This document shows positions 17,922-26,540 of a stretch of DNA of 59,977 bases, one piece after another. The translations under genes and the position numbers were made by a program. The notes beneath the pieces are model-generated. The model was not told where the DNA came from. It made no database searches and was given only the letters and a program-made list of their open reading frames with translations. The stretch's first letter is position 1, and every line of letters starts with the position of its first letter. The stretch is from Desulfobulbus_C sp964551175 (lineage in GTDB: Bacteria > Desulfobacterota > Desulfobulbia > Desulfobulbales > Desulfobulbaceae), in NCBI GenBank assembly GCA_964551175.1, contig CAZKBZ010000004.1, positions 1 through 59,977 of the forward strand, in the 5' to 3' direction.

Positions 17922-18185
17922 TCAGTGCTCCTCAGCCTTTTTTTTCATCTCAGTAAACTGACTGGTCTCACTGATTTTTTCAGACTCAAGCAGTTCAATG
18001 TCTGACCTGGTAAGGTGAAACATTCCGCAGGATGGGCATCTGCCGTCAAAATTTTCACCCACTGCAAGGGCTTTCAACTCATCAATGGTCATGTGGTCGA
18101 TATTGCCGCAGGCCCCGCGAGGATTTTCCGCACGCACCCTGGGCCGGTTTGATCCGGATCTAGTTTTCTTCATGGCCATTTCCAT
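17922..18185 (-). CDS. Small cysteine-containing protein at the end of the mvh/hdr operon
   Basis: 87 residues from the ATG at 18185, whose A is also the last base of the mvhA stop (TGATG overlap), so it is translationally coupled to mvhA. This overlap is only visible once the Sec codon of mvhA is read through. It has a basic N terminus (KKTRSGSNRPRVRAENPRG), a Cys (GACGNIDHM), a zinc-ribbon-like CPSCGMFHLTRSDIE, and an acidic/Lys-rich tail. I do not recognise the family; the position suggests a role in assembly or regulation of the hydrogenase. Confidence 0.7.
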   Translation of the reverse strand: MEMAMKKTRSGSNRPRVRAENPRGACGNIDHMTIDELKALAVGENFDGRCPSCGMFHLTRSDIELLESEKISETSQFTEMKKKAEEH

Positions 18186-19633
18186 CAATTAACAAAGGTA
18201 TCGATCAGGTTGCCCTCTGCATCAATCACTTCCAATTTTATCGACATTCCGCCTTCCAGGCGGTGCGTTGCACAGGACATTCAGGGGTCATAGGCCCTGA
18301 CAGCCATCTCCACCTTATTCAGTATAGTCTCGTCATAGTTACCATCCCTGATCAATGATGCTGCAGCCTGTCTGACGCTCATATTCATGGGACCGATGTT
18401 ATGGGTTGTACCGACAATCATGTTGGCATCACTGATACAGCCGTTGTGATCGGTTGTGTAGTCATGGATCAGGGTTCCGCGGGGTGCTTCCACAATTCCG
18501 ACACCCCTGCCCGCCTGAGGTTCCACTTTGGCGCGGACATCGGTGTCGGTTATCCCTTCCCAGTTGAGCAGTTCAATAATACGCTCACAGGAATAGACCA
18601 GCTCAATCAGCCGGGCATAGTGATACAGCAGTGTTGCCTGGGCAGGACGGCCGAATGCATCACGAAACTCCTCAAGTGCTTCCTGGGCTCTCGGGGTAGA
18701 CATCTGCTCACAGACATTGATACGCGCCAGGGTGTTGGCCCGGTAGATACCTTTCGGTGCCTCCGGATCAAGAGAAAATCCTTCTTGCCAGGATTTGGCA
18801 TAGGGCATCTTGCCATAACTCCAGGGCGCTACATGCTCCCCTATGTAATCAAGGTAGTCGTCGCCTGCAAAGTCGACAAAAGTGCCATCTGATTTCATCA
18901 GACGCAGCGTGCCGTCATACAGCCTGAATGAGGAATCGGTACGATCAACCATGCCGAGAAAACCGGTGGTAATACCTCCCAACTCATTGAATATGTCACT
19001 GCAGGTATCAAACACATTATTTTTACCATATTCAAGAGCATACAGGCTGAAATCAAGCAGTGTCCGGGCGTCCTTCAGCAGTTCCAGACGTTCCGTCTCA
19101 AGCATCGGTTTGGAAAAACCACCGGCAACGGCTGCAACAGGATGGATGACCTTGCCGGCAAAACGATCGATCATCATCTGGCCGAGCTGGCGCATCCCGA
19201 CGACTTTAGCTGCCAGTTCAGGCGCCGCCCTGACAATACCCATGACATTTCTGACCGAGTAATCAGCATCGGGTCCCAGTATGAAATCAGGGGCTGCCAG
19301 AAAAAAGAAATGCAGAATTTTATCGCTGATATGAGCCATTACCTGCAACAGCTCACGTAATTTGTATCCTGTCGGGGTCGGTAAGACTCCGTAACAGCCA
19401 TCCACTGCCTTGTTGGCGGCAGTATGGTGCATCCAGGGACAGATACCACAGATGCGGGTAACGATACGGGGCACTTCTTCGGCAGGCCGTCCTTTAATGA
19501 ACTGTTCAAAACCGCGCAACGACATCAGGCTCATGCGGGCATCTTCAACATTGCCGTCATCATTGAGATGAATGGAAATGCGGGCATGTCCTTCAATACG
19601 GGTAACCGGCTGAATGGTCAGTACCTTGCCCAT
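18185..19633 (-). CDS. mvhA: MvhA/VhuA-type hydrogenase large subunit, selenoprotein (Sec451)
   Basis: Catalytic large subunit of a cytoplasmic, group 3-type methyl-viologen-reducing hydrogenase that feeds electrons through MvhG and MvhD to HdrA. The frame runs from the ATG at 19633 to TGA at 18187-18185, with one internal TGA at 18283-18281; read as Sec the protein has 482 residues. The N-terminal motif is RICGICPWMHH with both cysteines. The internal TGA is at the first cysteine of the C-terminal motif: AYDP-Sec-MSCATH, the classic NiFeSe position. A 25-residue tail after this His is the expected cleaved peptide. Stopping at the first TGA would remove two Ni ligands. The start directly abuts the mvhG stop. 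Confidence 0.95.
18244..18283 (-). promoter_or_regulatory. SECIS element in mvhA
   Basis: After the TGA (18283-18281) a perfect 5-bp GC stem, CCGCC (18263-18259) with GGCGG (18253-18249), closes the loop TGGAA; the loop starts 23 bases after the TGA and has G in positions 2 and 3. A further 3-bp helix (ACG with TGT, one G-U pair) below a 2x2 internal loop extends it. This geometry fits bacterial SECIS elements. Confidence 0.8.
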
Positions 19634-20581
19634 CTACACAGCCTCCCCGGCCACTGGTTTTTTCTTTGGCCTCAGGTTGCCGTGTGCACCGCAGAACCGG
19701 AGGATTGAACGTCGGTCAACAACGGACAGGCAATCAATCCCATTACTGGCAAGTCCATTCATCATGTCCAGCAGCTGGTTGCCTTTCGGACGCACGGAAC
19801 CAAAACAGCCACGACAGGGAACCCGTGCTTCAATACAGGCAGGCACACCATGTTCGGCGCAACCCGCCAGGGTTACCGGTCCCATGCACATAAACCCCTG
19901 TTCAAGCAGGCAGCGCATTTCGCTGACCGGTTTGTCCGGATCAAATTCCACGTTTTCAACAAAACGTTTTACCCTGTTGACAACGGTTTTGCCCTGCCTG
20001 CAGGTCGGACAGGTGTCACAGACACTTTTTGTGGGCAGTTCCGGCTCGCGATTCTCAAGCACGGACATGATAATCTCAAAAATATGCTCGGGATTGGGCG
20101 GACAGCCCGGCAGCTGCAGATCAACGGCAACTTTCTCATCCAATGCGTAGGTTCGGTCCAGCAGTTTCGGCACAATCTGCTCAGGCCTATCAGCCCGGGG
20201 ATCTGTTGACGAGGTGCGAAAGACCGCATCAAAACTCTCTTCCACGTCCTGACCGTTCATCAGGGCGGGGATACCGCCCTGGGTGGCACAGGTACCAAGA
20301 GCAATCAGAACCCTGCATTTTTTCCGCATCTCTTTGAGCACCTCCATCTGTTCCTCATTGGTCACGCCGCCGGAAACCATACCGATTGCAGCCTCAGGAA
20401 TCTGCAGGGACTTCGGCCCTTCACCGCACTGACCATAATATTTATGATCCATGAGGATCGGAGCATGCACGATATCAAGCTGCCCGGTTATGAGAGGAAT
20501 AAGGGCATCGCCGAGGTTCAGGAGGGCTATTTCACATCCCGCACAGGAACTCAGGCTTTCCAAAGCAGTTGTAAAACCCAT
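19634..20581 (-). CDS. mvhG: MvhG-type hydrogenase small subunit
   Basis: Small subunit of the cytoplasmic hydrogenase, carrying Fe-S clusters. 315 residues without a signal peptide. Motifs: SSCAGCEIALLNLGDAL near the N terminus, LGTCATQGGIPALMNG, LPGCPPNPEHIFEI, FMCMGPVTLAGC and CRGCFGSVRPKGNQLLDM. It abuts mvhA with no gap (TAGATG) and begins 11 bases after mvhD. Confidence 0.95.
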   Translation of the reverse strand: MGFTTALESLSSCAGCEIALLNLGDALIPLITGQLDIVHAPILMDHKYYGQCGEGPKSLQIPEAAIGMVSGGVTNEEQMEVLKEMRKKCRVLIALGTCATQGGIPALMNGQDVEESFDAVFRTSSTDPRADRPEQIVPKLLDRTYALDEKVAVDLQLPGCPPNPEHIFEIIMSVLENREPELPTKSVCDTCPTCRQGKTVVNRVKRFVENVEFDPDKPVSEMRCLLEQGFMCMGPVTLAGCAEHGVPACIEARVPCRGCFGSVRPKGNQLLDMMNGLASNGIDCLSVVDRRSILRFCGAHGNLRPKKKPVAGEAV

Positions 20582-20592
20582 GGCAATCCCCC

Positions 20593-21009
20593 TTAAGCAG
20601 TCTCAACGTTGCCCTGTACCGGACCCAGTTTTTTGATGCGTTGGGTCATCTCGGTAACTGCTCCGACAAATTTGTCAGGCTCGGCCGAGGACAGCCAGGT
20701 TACACTTAAACGATCGCTCTCAAAACCGAAATCCTCCAGGAGTTCAACAATCACATCCAGCCGGGACAACGTTATCTTATTCCCTTCCAGGTAATGACAT
20801 TCACCGAGATGGCAACCCATTATCATGACGCCGTCCGCACCCTTGTTCAGTGCTTCAAGAATAAATTCCGGATGAACCATCCCCGAACACATCACCCGGA
20901 TAATCCTGATGTTGGGTGGATACTGCATCCTGGAAGCACCGGCAATATCAGCAGCAGCATAGGAGCACCAGTTGCAGCAGAATGCTATGATCTTTGGTTC
21001 GAAACTCAT
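20593..21009 (-). CDS. mvhD: MvhD-type iron-sulfur electron-transfer subunit
   Basis: MvhD passes electrons from the hydrogenase to HdrA through a 2Fe-2S cluster. 138 residues from the ATG at 21009 (MSFEPKIIAFCCNWCSY), chosen because GGGAG lies 6 bases upstream; an in-frame start 7 codons earlier is less likely. Cysteines at FCCNWCSYA, VMCSGMVHPEFI and GCHLGECHYLEGN match the family. All are ordinary Cys codons, in contrast to the methanogen VhuD selenoproteins. Confidence 0.95.
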   Translation of the reverse strand: MSFEPKIIAFCCNWCSYAAADIAGASRMQYPPNIRIIRVMCSGMVHPEFILEALNKGADGVMIMGCHLGECHYLEGNKITLSRLDVIVELLEDFGFESDRLSVTWLSSAEPDKFVGAVTEMTQRIKKLGPVQGNVETA

Positions 21010-21079
21010 GATCAACTCCCTGTTACTCAATCGTGATTGTTCACCGGGGATACAATTCCCTTGATATTACCGACAACCT

Positions 21080-21189
21080 GTAAAAGGTTGCCGGTACCCC
21101 CTCAGCAGTGCGTGATCGAAGCTTGCGTTAATACACCCGTATATCGCGGGATTCGAGCGCGTGCTGATGGGGTGCCGGCGAACTTTTAC
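21080..21189. repeat. 110-bp palindromic structured element, copy A
   Basis: Lies in the hdrA-mvhD intergenic gap, ending two bases before the hdrA stop codon. The outer arms GTAAAAGG..CCGGTACCCC and GGGGTGCCGG..CTTTTAC pair almost completely. The inside continues as a stem (GTGCGTGATCGAA with TTCGAGCGCGTGC, 12 of 13 with wobbles) to a core containing ATACACCCG. A second copy with compensating base changes is at 58248-58356. Inside the operon it could act as an attenuator or mRNA-processing hairpin; it may also be a small mobile element. Confidence 0.7.
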
Positions 21190-21191
21190 AC

Positions 21192-24100
21192 TCAATCGAC
21201 AGCCAGTGCCGCCTCAATCTGGCTGCTGATCTGATCCATTGTAAACCCTTGAATGACTACTCCCCGTTTCGGACAGGTGGCCTGACAGATACCGCATCCC
21301 TTACACAACACGTTATTAACAGTAATATACTTGGTCACGTCTCCGCCCTCCTCCTCAGGCTGACGCTCAACAAGCGTAATGGCATTGAATGGACAGACAT
21401 CTATGCACAGGGCGCAGCCATCGCAATGCTTGAGATCCGGCTCAGCCGTTACCGCATTGAGACTGACCTGAGCCCTGGACAGCAAGGTCGCCGCCCGTGC
21501 AGAAGCAGCAAGCGCCTGTGCCACGGATTCCTCTACAGGTTTAGGATAATGAGCAAGTCCTGCGACAAACATTCCGTCGGTGGCAAAATCCACCGGGCGT
21601 ATTTTGACATGCGCTTCCTGGAAAAAACCATCCCCATCAAGCGGTATTTTGTAAAGACTGGTCAACTTTTCAGCATCCGGATTTGTTACAATGGCTGAGG
21701 CCAGCACTACCATATCCGCCATTATTCTCAAAGGCCGATGGAGGACATGGTCCCAGACCTCGACCTTCACCTGCTTCTGCTCAGCACTGACCCCGGCTTT
21801 CCCGTGCAGTTCATAGTTAATAAAGATGACACCGAGGGACCTTGCCTTTGTATACAGGGCTTCACGCTGGCCATAGGTTCGTATATCCCGATACAAAATA
21901 TAGACCATGCGTGCAGGATCTTCCTGCTTGAGTTCGATCGCCGACTGAATCGAATGTGTGCAGCATACCTTGGAGCAGTACATCCTGTCGCTCTCACGGG
22001 AACCTACGCACTGGATAAAAACAAAGGATTTTGCCCTGGTAACATGCTGTTCCTTCAGCTTGAACAGCCGATCAAATTCAAGGGCGGTCACCACGTTGGG
22101 GATCCTGCCATATCCATACTCTTGGGGACGCAATGGTCGGGCTCCGGTGGCGACAATAGCTATACCATGTTCGATGGTCTTGATCCTGCCCTCTTCTGTT
22201 GCAATCTTTGAGGTGAAATTTCCGACAAAACCACTGGCTCCGGTTACCTCAGCTCCCAGGTGAATAACAATGTTTCTGTTCTGCCCGACCTGCTCGATCA
22301 GCTTTCCGGTTTTGGACTGAATTGACTCTCCTGACCAGGTGTGTCCCAGGTAGACTGCGATACCGCCCAGAGTCCGGCTCTTCTCCACCAGATGTACTGT
22401 AAATCCCTGTTCAGCCAGGTTCAATGCCGCCGTCATTCCGGCAATGCCGCCGCCGATAACCAGTGCTGTTGCATTGATATCCACAGACATCGGCTGCAGG
22501 GCAATCTGCCTGCTGACTCTGGCAACAGCCATCCGCACCAGGTCTTTCGCCTTGCTGGTCGCTGCAGCAGGTTCAGAGGAATGGACCCAGGAAGCCTGGT
22601 TCCGGATATTGGCCATTTCCACCAGATACTCATTCAAACCGGATGATTTCAGGGTTTCACGGAACAACGGTTCATGGGTACGGGGAGTACAGGCTGCGAC
22701 AACAACCCTGTTCAACCCCTTATCCCTGATGGTCTGCATAATATGCTCCTGACTGTCCTGGGAACAGCTGAACAGATTCCGCTCGACATGAATAACATTG
22801 GGCAGTGATTCCGCATAAGCAGCTACGGCTTCAACATCAATCACAGCAGCAATATTCGTACCGCAATGACAGACAAAAACTCCGATTTTCGGTGATTCAG
22901 AACCAATATCACGTTCAGGGGGAAAGGTTTTCCGCCGGGTCATGCTTCCGCGTGCAGGAGCCAGGATATCAGCAACCGCGGCAGCTGCTGCAGAACCCTC
23001 CACAACCGACTGCGGGATCCCCTTGGGTCCGGCAAACACACCACAGGCAAAAATGCCGGCTTTTGATGTTGTCACCGGGCTGAAATCAGAGGTTGCGGCA
23101 AATCCGTTATTAGTCAGCTTTACCCCGGCAGAATCGCTCAGCGCCCTGACATGGTCAGGGATCACCATCCCGGTGGACAAAACCACCATGGTAAAGTTTT
23201 CCTCAACCTGCCTTCCCTGCTCATTGATGTAATGAAGCCGAAGGTCACCGGTGTCGCCCTGCGGTTCAACGCCATGCACTCGACAACGGACAAAACGTAT
23301 CCCTGCCTCATTCTGGGCACGCTGATAATAGCGGTCAAAATCTTTGCCGTGGGTCCGCATATCCATCATGAAAATTGTTGCCTGCAGACCGGGAACCTGA
23401 TCTTTGGCCACCATTGCTTCCTTGATAGCGGACATGCAGCAGACGGACGAACAGTAGCCATTACCGCATTTATGATCATCCCGGGAACCGACACACTGCA
23501 GAAAGGCAATCCTGGAGATTTTCCTGCCGTCCGACGGCCTGATCAACTTTCCTCCTGTTGGTCCTGATGATGACAGGAAGCGTTCAAACTGCATGGAAGT
23601 AACCACGTTGGGATAGCGTCCATAACCCCAGATACCAACCCCGGCAGGATCAAAAGTTGAAAAACCCGGCGCCAGCACAATGGCACCGACATTGACGGTA
23701 TGCGTTTTCTCAATATCATCAAAATCAACTGCTCCTGCCGGACAGACCTGTTCGCAGATACCACAGGCTCCCTGTTTCAGGAAATGGAGGCAACTCCCTG
23801 CATCAATCTGGTACTTATGGGGTACAGCCTGGGCATATTGAATGTAGATTGCCGTGCGCTTACCGGCGCCGGCATCAAACTCACTGTCAACTTTTCCGGG
23901 ACACTGCGCAGCACACTCTCCGCAGGCGATGCATTTTTCCATATCCACGTAGCGTGGATGTTCTGTTACAGTCACCTGGAAGTTGCCGGCCTCACCGGAG
24001 ATACCGGTAACTTCACTCAAAGTCATCAACTCGATATTCAAGTGCCGACCGCACTCAACCAGTTTCGGTGCGATAATTCACATCGAGCAGTCATTTGTCG

Positions 24101-24260
24101 GAAAGGTTCTGGCCAGCTGCGCCATGGCTCCTCCAATGGCCCCTGATTTCTCAACCAGGTAGACATGATATCCGGAATCTGCAAGGTCCAGGGCTGCCTG
24201 GATACCTGTAATTCCTCCGCCTGCAATCAGCACGGATCCGACTTGCCGACTCTTCAGCAT
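21192..24260 (-). CDS. hdrA: Tandem HdrA-type flavoprotein, selenoprotein (Sec61)
   Basis: Electron-bifurcating flavin subunit linking MvhD/MvhA to the HdrCB protein. One TGA (24080-24078) interrupts the frame; as Sec it gives 1022 residues from the ATG at 24260 (AGGAG 9 bases upstream). The TGA is at the second cysteine of the HdrA motif: FPTNDCSM-Sec-IIAPKLVE. Module 1 has its FAD site at ~11 (VLIAGGGITGIQAALDLADS) and 4Fe-4S motifs CIACGECAAQC and CGICEQVC. Module 2 begins at ~390 with the usual HdrA N-terminal domain (VFVCHCGTNI) and a second FAD site (ALVIGGGIAGMTAALNLAEQ), but lacks the DCxxC motif. The C terminus holds two ferredoxin clusters (HCDGCALCIDVCPFN; LCKGCGICQATCPKRG). Module 1 lacks its own N-terminal domain. 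Confidence 0.93.
24036..24080 (-). promoter_or_regulatory. SECIS element in hdrA
   Basis: After the TGA (24080-24078) an 8-bp stem with two G-U pairs, TTGAGTGC (24058-24051) with GCACTTGA (24045-24038), closes the loop GGTCG, starting 28 bases after the TGA. The loop nearly equals the GGUCU loop of the E. coli fdhF SECIS. Confidence 0.85.
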
Positions 24261-24287
24261 GACTGGTGTCTCCTCTGTAATATACTC

Positions 24288-24317
24288 TTGAGAGTGCCTT
24301 GCCCTCTGCACTTTCAA
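24288..24317 (-). promoter_or_regulatory. Hairpin in the hdrA leader
   Basis: TTGAGAGTGC (24288-24297) and GCACTTTCAA (24308-24317) pair in 9 of 10 positions around a 10-base loop, within the 112-base gap between the HdrCB gene and hdrA and about 28 bases before the hdrA start. It may tune translation or processing inside the operon; there is no T run. Confidence 0.45.
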
Positions 24318-24377
24318 TGGACGCAAGGGCAATCAGTTATCTTTCGACTTCTGAAAAATTCACCTGGCTGTTCACAT

Positions 24378-25865
24378 TCACTCTGCTTCAGCAGTTTGTA
24401 CTGTATTCTTTTCCTGGCCCGGCAGGATCAGACTGTCGGCAACAAGTTCCCACAGACATTTAACTTCAATACCGAGATCATACTCATGGTTCAGTGATCT
24501 CCTCAATTGATCACGACAGTTGTGGCAGGGAGCGATGACAAGCTTTGCTCCGGTCTCCTTAATCTGTCGTGCCTTCATCCGACCGTAAAACACCCGTTCC
24601 TGGGAAAACGGCATGGCCCAGGCTCCTCCACCGGCACCGCAGCAGTAGTTCATCTCTCCACAGGGTTCCATGTCCCGGAAATCCGGACAGGCTGCCCTGG
24701 TTATGATACGGCCCTCCTCGTTATATGCTTTTCCAAATGCTTTCATTGACCTGCGCCCGTAATTGCAGGGATCGTGGTAGGTCGTACGCATCAAATGTAT
24801 GGTGTTATCAAGTTGTATTCTCCCCTGGTTGAGATACTCAATCAGCAGATCAAACATCGACACTATCCCGAACTCCTGCAAAACGTCGGGAAACCATCTG
24901 TTCAAACCTGCCCGGGTCGCATAATAGGCATGGCCTATTTCCGGCAGAAGAAGTACTTCACACTGCAGCCTTCTCATGTTGTCGACAATCCTGCCGACAA
25001 TAGTTTTCATGGCGTTATCATCTCCGGAAAAAAACCCCCAGTTGACCCCTTCCCAGTTTTCCGAAGAGATAGTCCACGACTCACCCGCAGCATGCAGGAT
25101 CCGCCACAGGAACTTCATGTCGTCCGGCTCGGCAAAAGGCTCCTTGGAATTTACTGTGACCAGCAGTCGTGAACCGGCAACATCTATTGGAGTCCGGAAC
25201 CCTGTCAACCCCTCATCAGCAAGCTCCCTGCCGAGCTCCTCACAGAGTGATACAAAATCATCTTTCGGAATGCCAAGATTGTTGCCGCGTTCAAGACAGG
25301 TTGTCACACCTTCCTGGATCGAACCGGGCACCTGGTCACGGCTGCGCAGACTCCGCAGCCTTCTCATCAGGGCCAGGATCTCAATGCCTGTCGGGCATAC
25401 ATTTTCGCACATGCCGCACAGGGTGCATTTCCAGGGCCAGTCGCTCTTTTTAAGTTCATCCTCCATGCCGAGGACTGCCATTCTGACGATTTTCCGGGGA
25501 TCAAGTCCATCCACGCCTGCAATGGGACAGCCACTGGCGCAGGTGCCGCAGGTCAGGCAGGTATCTGCCCACTGTGCATCGGAATAGATGGTTTTATCCC
25601 TGTAGCCGATGTCCAGCGGCTCCGGCTGCTGTTGAGCCTGTTCATATTCCTTTACTTTTTGCGGATCAACATTACTGGTCGGTCTGATGAGCGGTTCACG
25701 TCCGAATTTTTCACAGAGATCCTGGTAATCCTCAAACGTCATGAGATACTTTCTGCCCGGCCCCTTTTTGGCAGGGAGAGTGCCGGCATTGATCCAGTTC
25801 CTGATCGTGTTTCTGTGAACACCGAACTCTTCCGCCATTTCGCTTACTTTAAATTCGTACATCAT
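24378..25865 (-). CDS. HdrC-HdrB fusion with an N-terminal DNA-binding-type helix-turn-helix
   Basis: 495 residues. Residues ~1-60 look like a MerR/excisionase helix-turn-helix (VSEMAEEFGVHRNTIRNWIN, AGTLPAKKGPGRKYLM). Residues ~95-170 are HdrC-like with two 4Fe-4S motifs (CLTCGTCASGCPIAG; CTLCGMCENVCPTG). The C-terminal ~250 residues are HdrB-like, with the region DPCNYGRRS ... CCGAGGGAWAMPFS ... APCHNCRDQL of a noncubane cluster domain. Upstream of hdrA and downstream of the protease, it is probably the disulfide- or alternative-acceptor site of the complex. The fused HTH is unusual and could be regulatory or only structural. Start chosen at the ATG at 25865 after GAGGTGG; the next codon is also ATG. 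Confidence 0.88.
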   Translation of the reverse strand: MMYEFKVSEMAEEFGVHRNTIRNWINAGTLPAKKGPGRKYLMTFEDYQDLCEKFGREPLIRPTSNVDPQKVKEYEQAQQQPEPLDIGYRDKTIYSDAQWADTCLTCGTCASGCPIAGVDGLDPRKIVRMAVLGMEDELKKSDWPWKCTLCGMCENVCPTGIEILALMRRLRSLRSRDQVPGSIQEGVTTCLERGNNLGIPKDDFVSLCEELGRELADEGLTGFRTPIDVAGSRLLVTVNSKEPFAEPDDMKFLWRILHAAGESWTISSENWEGVNWGFFSGDDNAMKTIVGRIVDNMRRLQCEVLLLPEIGHAYYATRAGLNRWFPDVLQEFGIVSMFDLLIEYLNQGRIQLDNTIHLMRTTYHDPCNYGRRSMKAFGKAYNEEGRIITRAACPDFRDMEPCGEMNYCCGAGGGAWAMPFSQERVFYGRMKARQIKETGAKLVIAPCHNCRDQLRRSLNHEYDLGIEVKCLWELVADSLILPGQEKNTVQTAEAE

Positions 25866-25867
25866 CT

Positions 25868-26362
25868 TCAACCACCTCGCCAAACAGCTTCAGAAAGCAT
25901 GTCCATGATCATCTCGCATGCTGTTGAAACGGCAACGATCATTGGGGCCGACAGCCCGGGTTGTATTTCTGCTGGTATATAAAGAGCCTGGGCTGCTATT
26001 ATGGTCACCTTGATTCCTGTATGTGCTTCCAGTTCATGCAACAGATTCACCGTGGGAAACTGGTGAAGGGAAAAATCATGCGTTTTCCTGCAGGGAATGG
26101 ATGAAGAGTCTATCAGGAACACGTCCCCTGGTTCGCGGTCTTCAAAATCCACGGCATCAAGAATGATAATATGCTCCGGACGACCGTTCTCAGATAACAG
26201 GTAATCAAAAAGATATTCCCTGATGCCGGTCATTGCGTCAATGGCAACAGCCCATTGCGGCAAGACATATCCGGAGGTTAACTGTTCGATAACCTTCGGG
26301 CCAAAACCATCATCACCCATGATGAGGTTACCGCAGCCAAAAATGACAGTTGAACACATCAA
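25868..26362 (-). CDS. Hydrogenase maturation endopeptidase for the Mvh-type enzyme
   Basis: 164 residues of the nickel-dependent hydrogenase protease family: VIFGCGNLIMGDDGFGPKVI at the N terminus (metal-binding Asp), HIIILDAVDFEDREPGDVFL, and DFSLHQFPTVNLL with the metal-binding His. It is first in the mvh/hdr operon and ends two bases before the HdrCB start. It should remove the 25-residue tail of MvhA after the His of the Sec-containing C-terminal motif. It differs clearly from HybD, so each hydrogenase has its own protease. Confidence 0.9.
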   Translation of the reverse strand: MMCSTVIFGCGNLIMGDDGFGPKVIEQLTSGYVLPQWAVAIDAMTGIREYLFDYLLSENGRPEHIIILDAVDFEDREPGDVFLIDSSSIPCRKTHDFSLHQFPTVNLLHELEAHTGIKVTIIAAQALYIPAEIQPGLSAPMIVAVSTACEMIMDMLSEAVWRGG

Positions 26363-26372
26363 TAGTCCTGTT

Positions 26373-26385
26373 GTGCAAAAAGTGC
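26373..26385. promoter_or_regulatory. GTGC-N5-GTGC direct repeat in the hypA / mvh-hdr divergent region
   Basis: GTGC, AAAAA, GTGC, 10 bases upstream of the protease start codon and in the 178-base divergent region shared with hypA. A lone GTGC with the same flanks (TATTGTGCAA) is at 26505-26508. See the two matching sites upstream of hybO. Confidence 0.35.
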
Positions 26386-26540
26386 TTACTTTTTATTGCT
26401 TTTAAGCTACAATAGCATGACGAGCAAAAAAACGAGAGATTTTTTGCCTTTTTTCCGTTTTCATGCTAACTGGTGCGCGCAGAACTGCTATGTTTGTTCT
26501 TATTGTGCAATTTTTCCCATGGACACAAAAGTAACTGGTA

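Noticed and set aside
21080..21189. Integron attC site
   Set aside because: A long palindrome, but it lacks the conserved RYYYAAC/GTTRRRY core ends, and no gene cassette or integrase is nearby.
24041..24332. Reading the 84-codon frame upstream of hdrA as a separate small flavoprotein
   Set aside because: It is the N-terminal FAD site of HdrA in the same frame; only the TGA codon separates it from the rest.
26363..26540. Sigma54-type -24/-12 promoter in the hypA/mvh divergent region
   Set aside because: GCAC and TTGCA elements are present but the spacing is two bases too short for sigma54 and there is no GG at -24.
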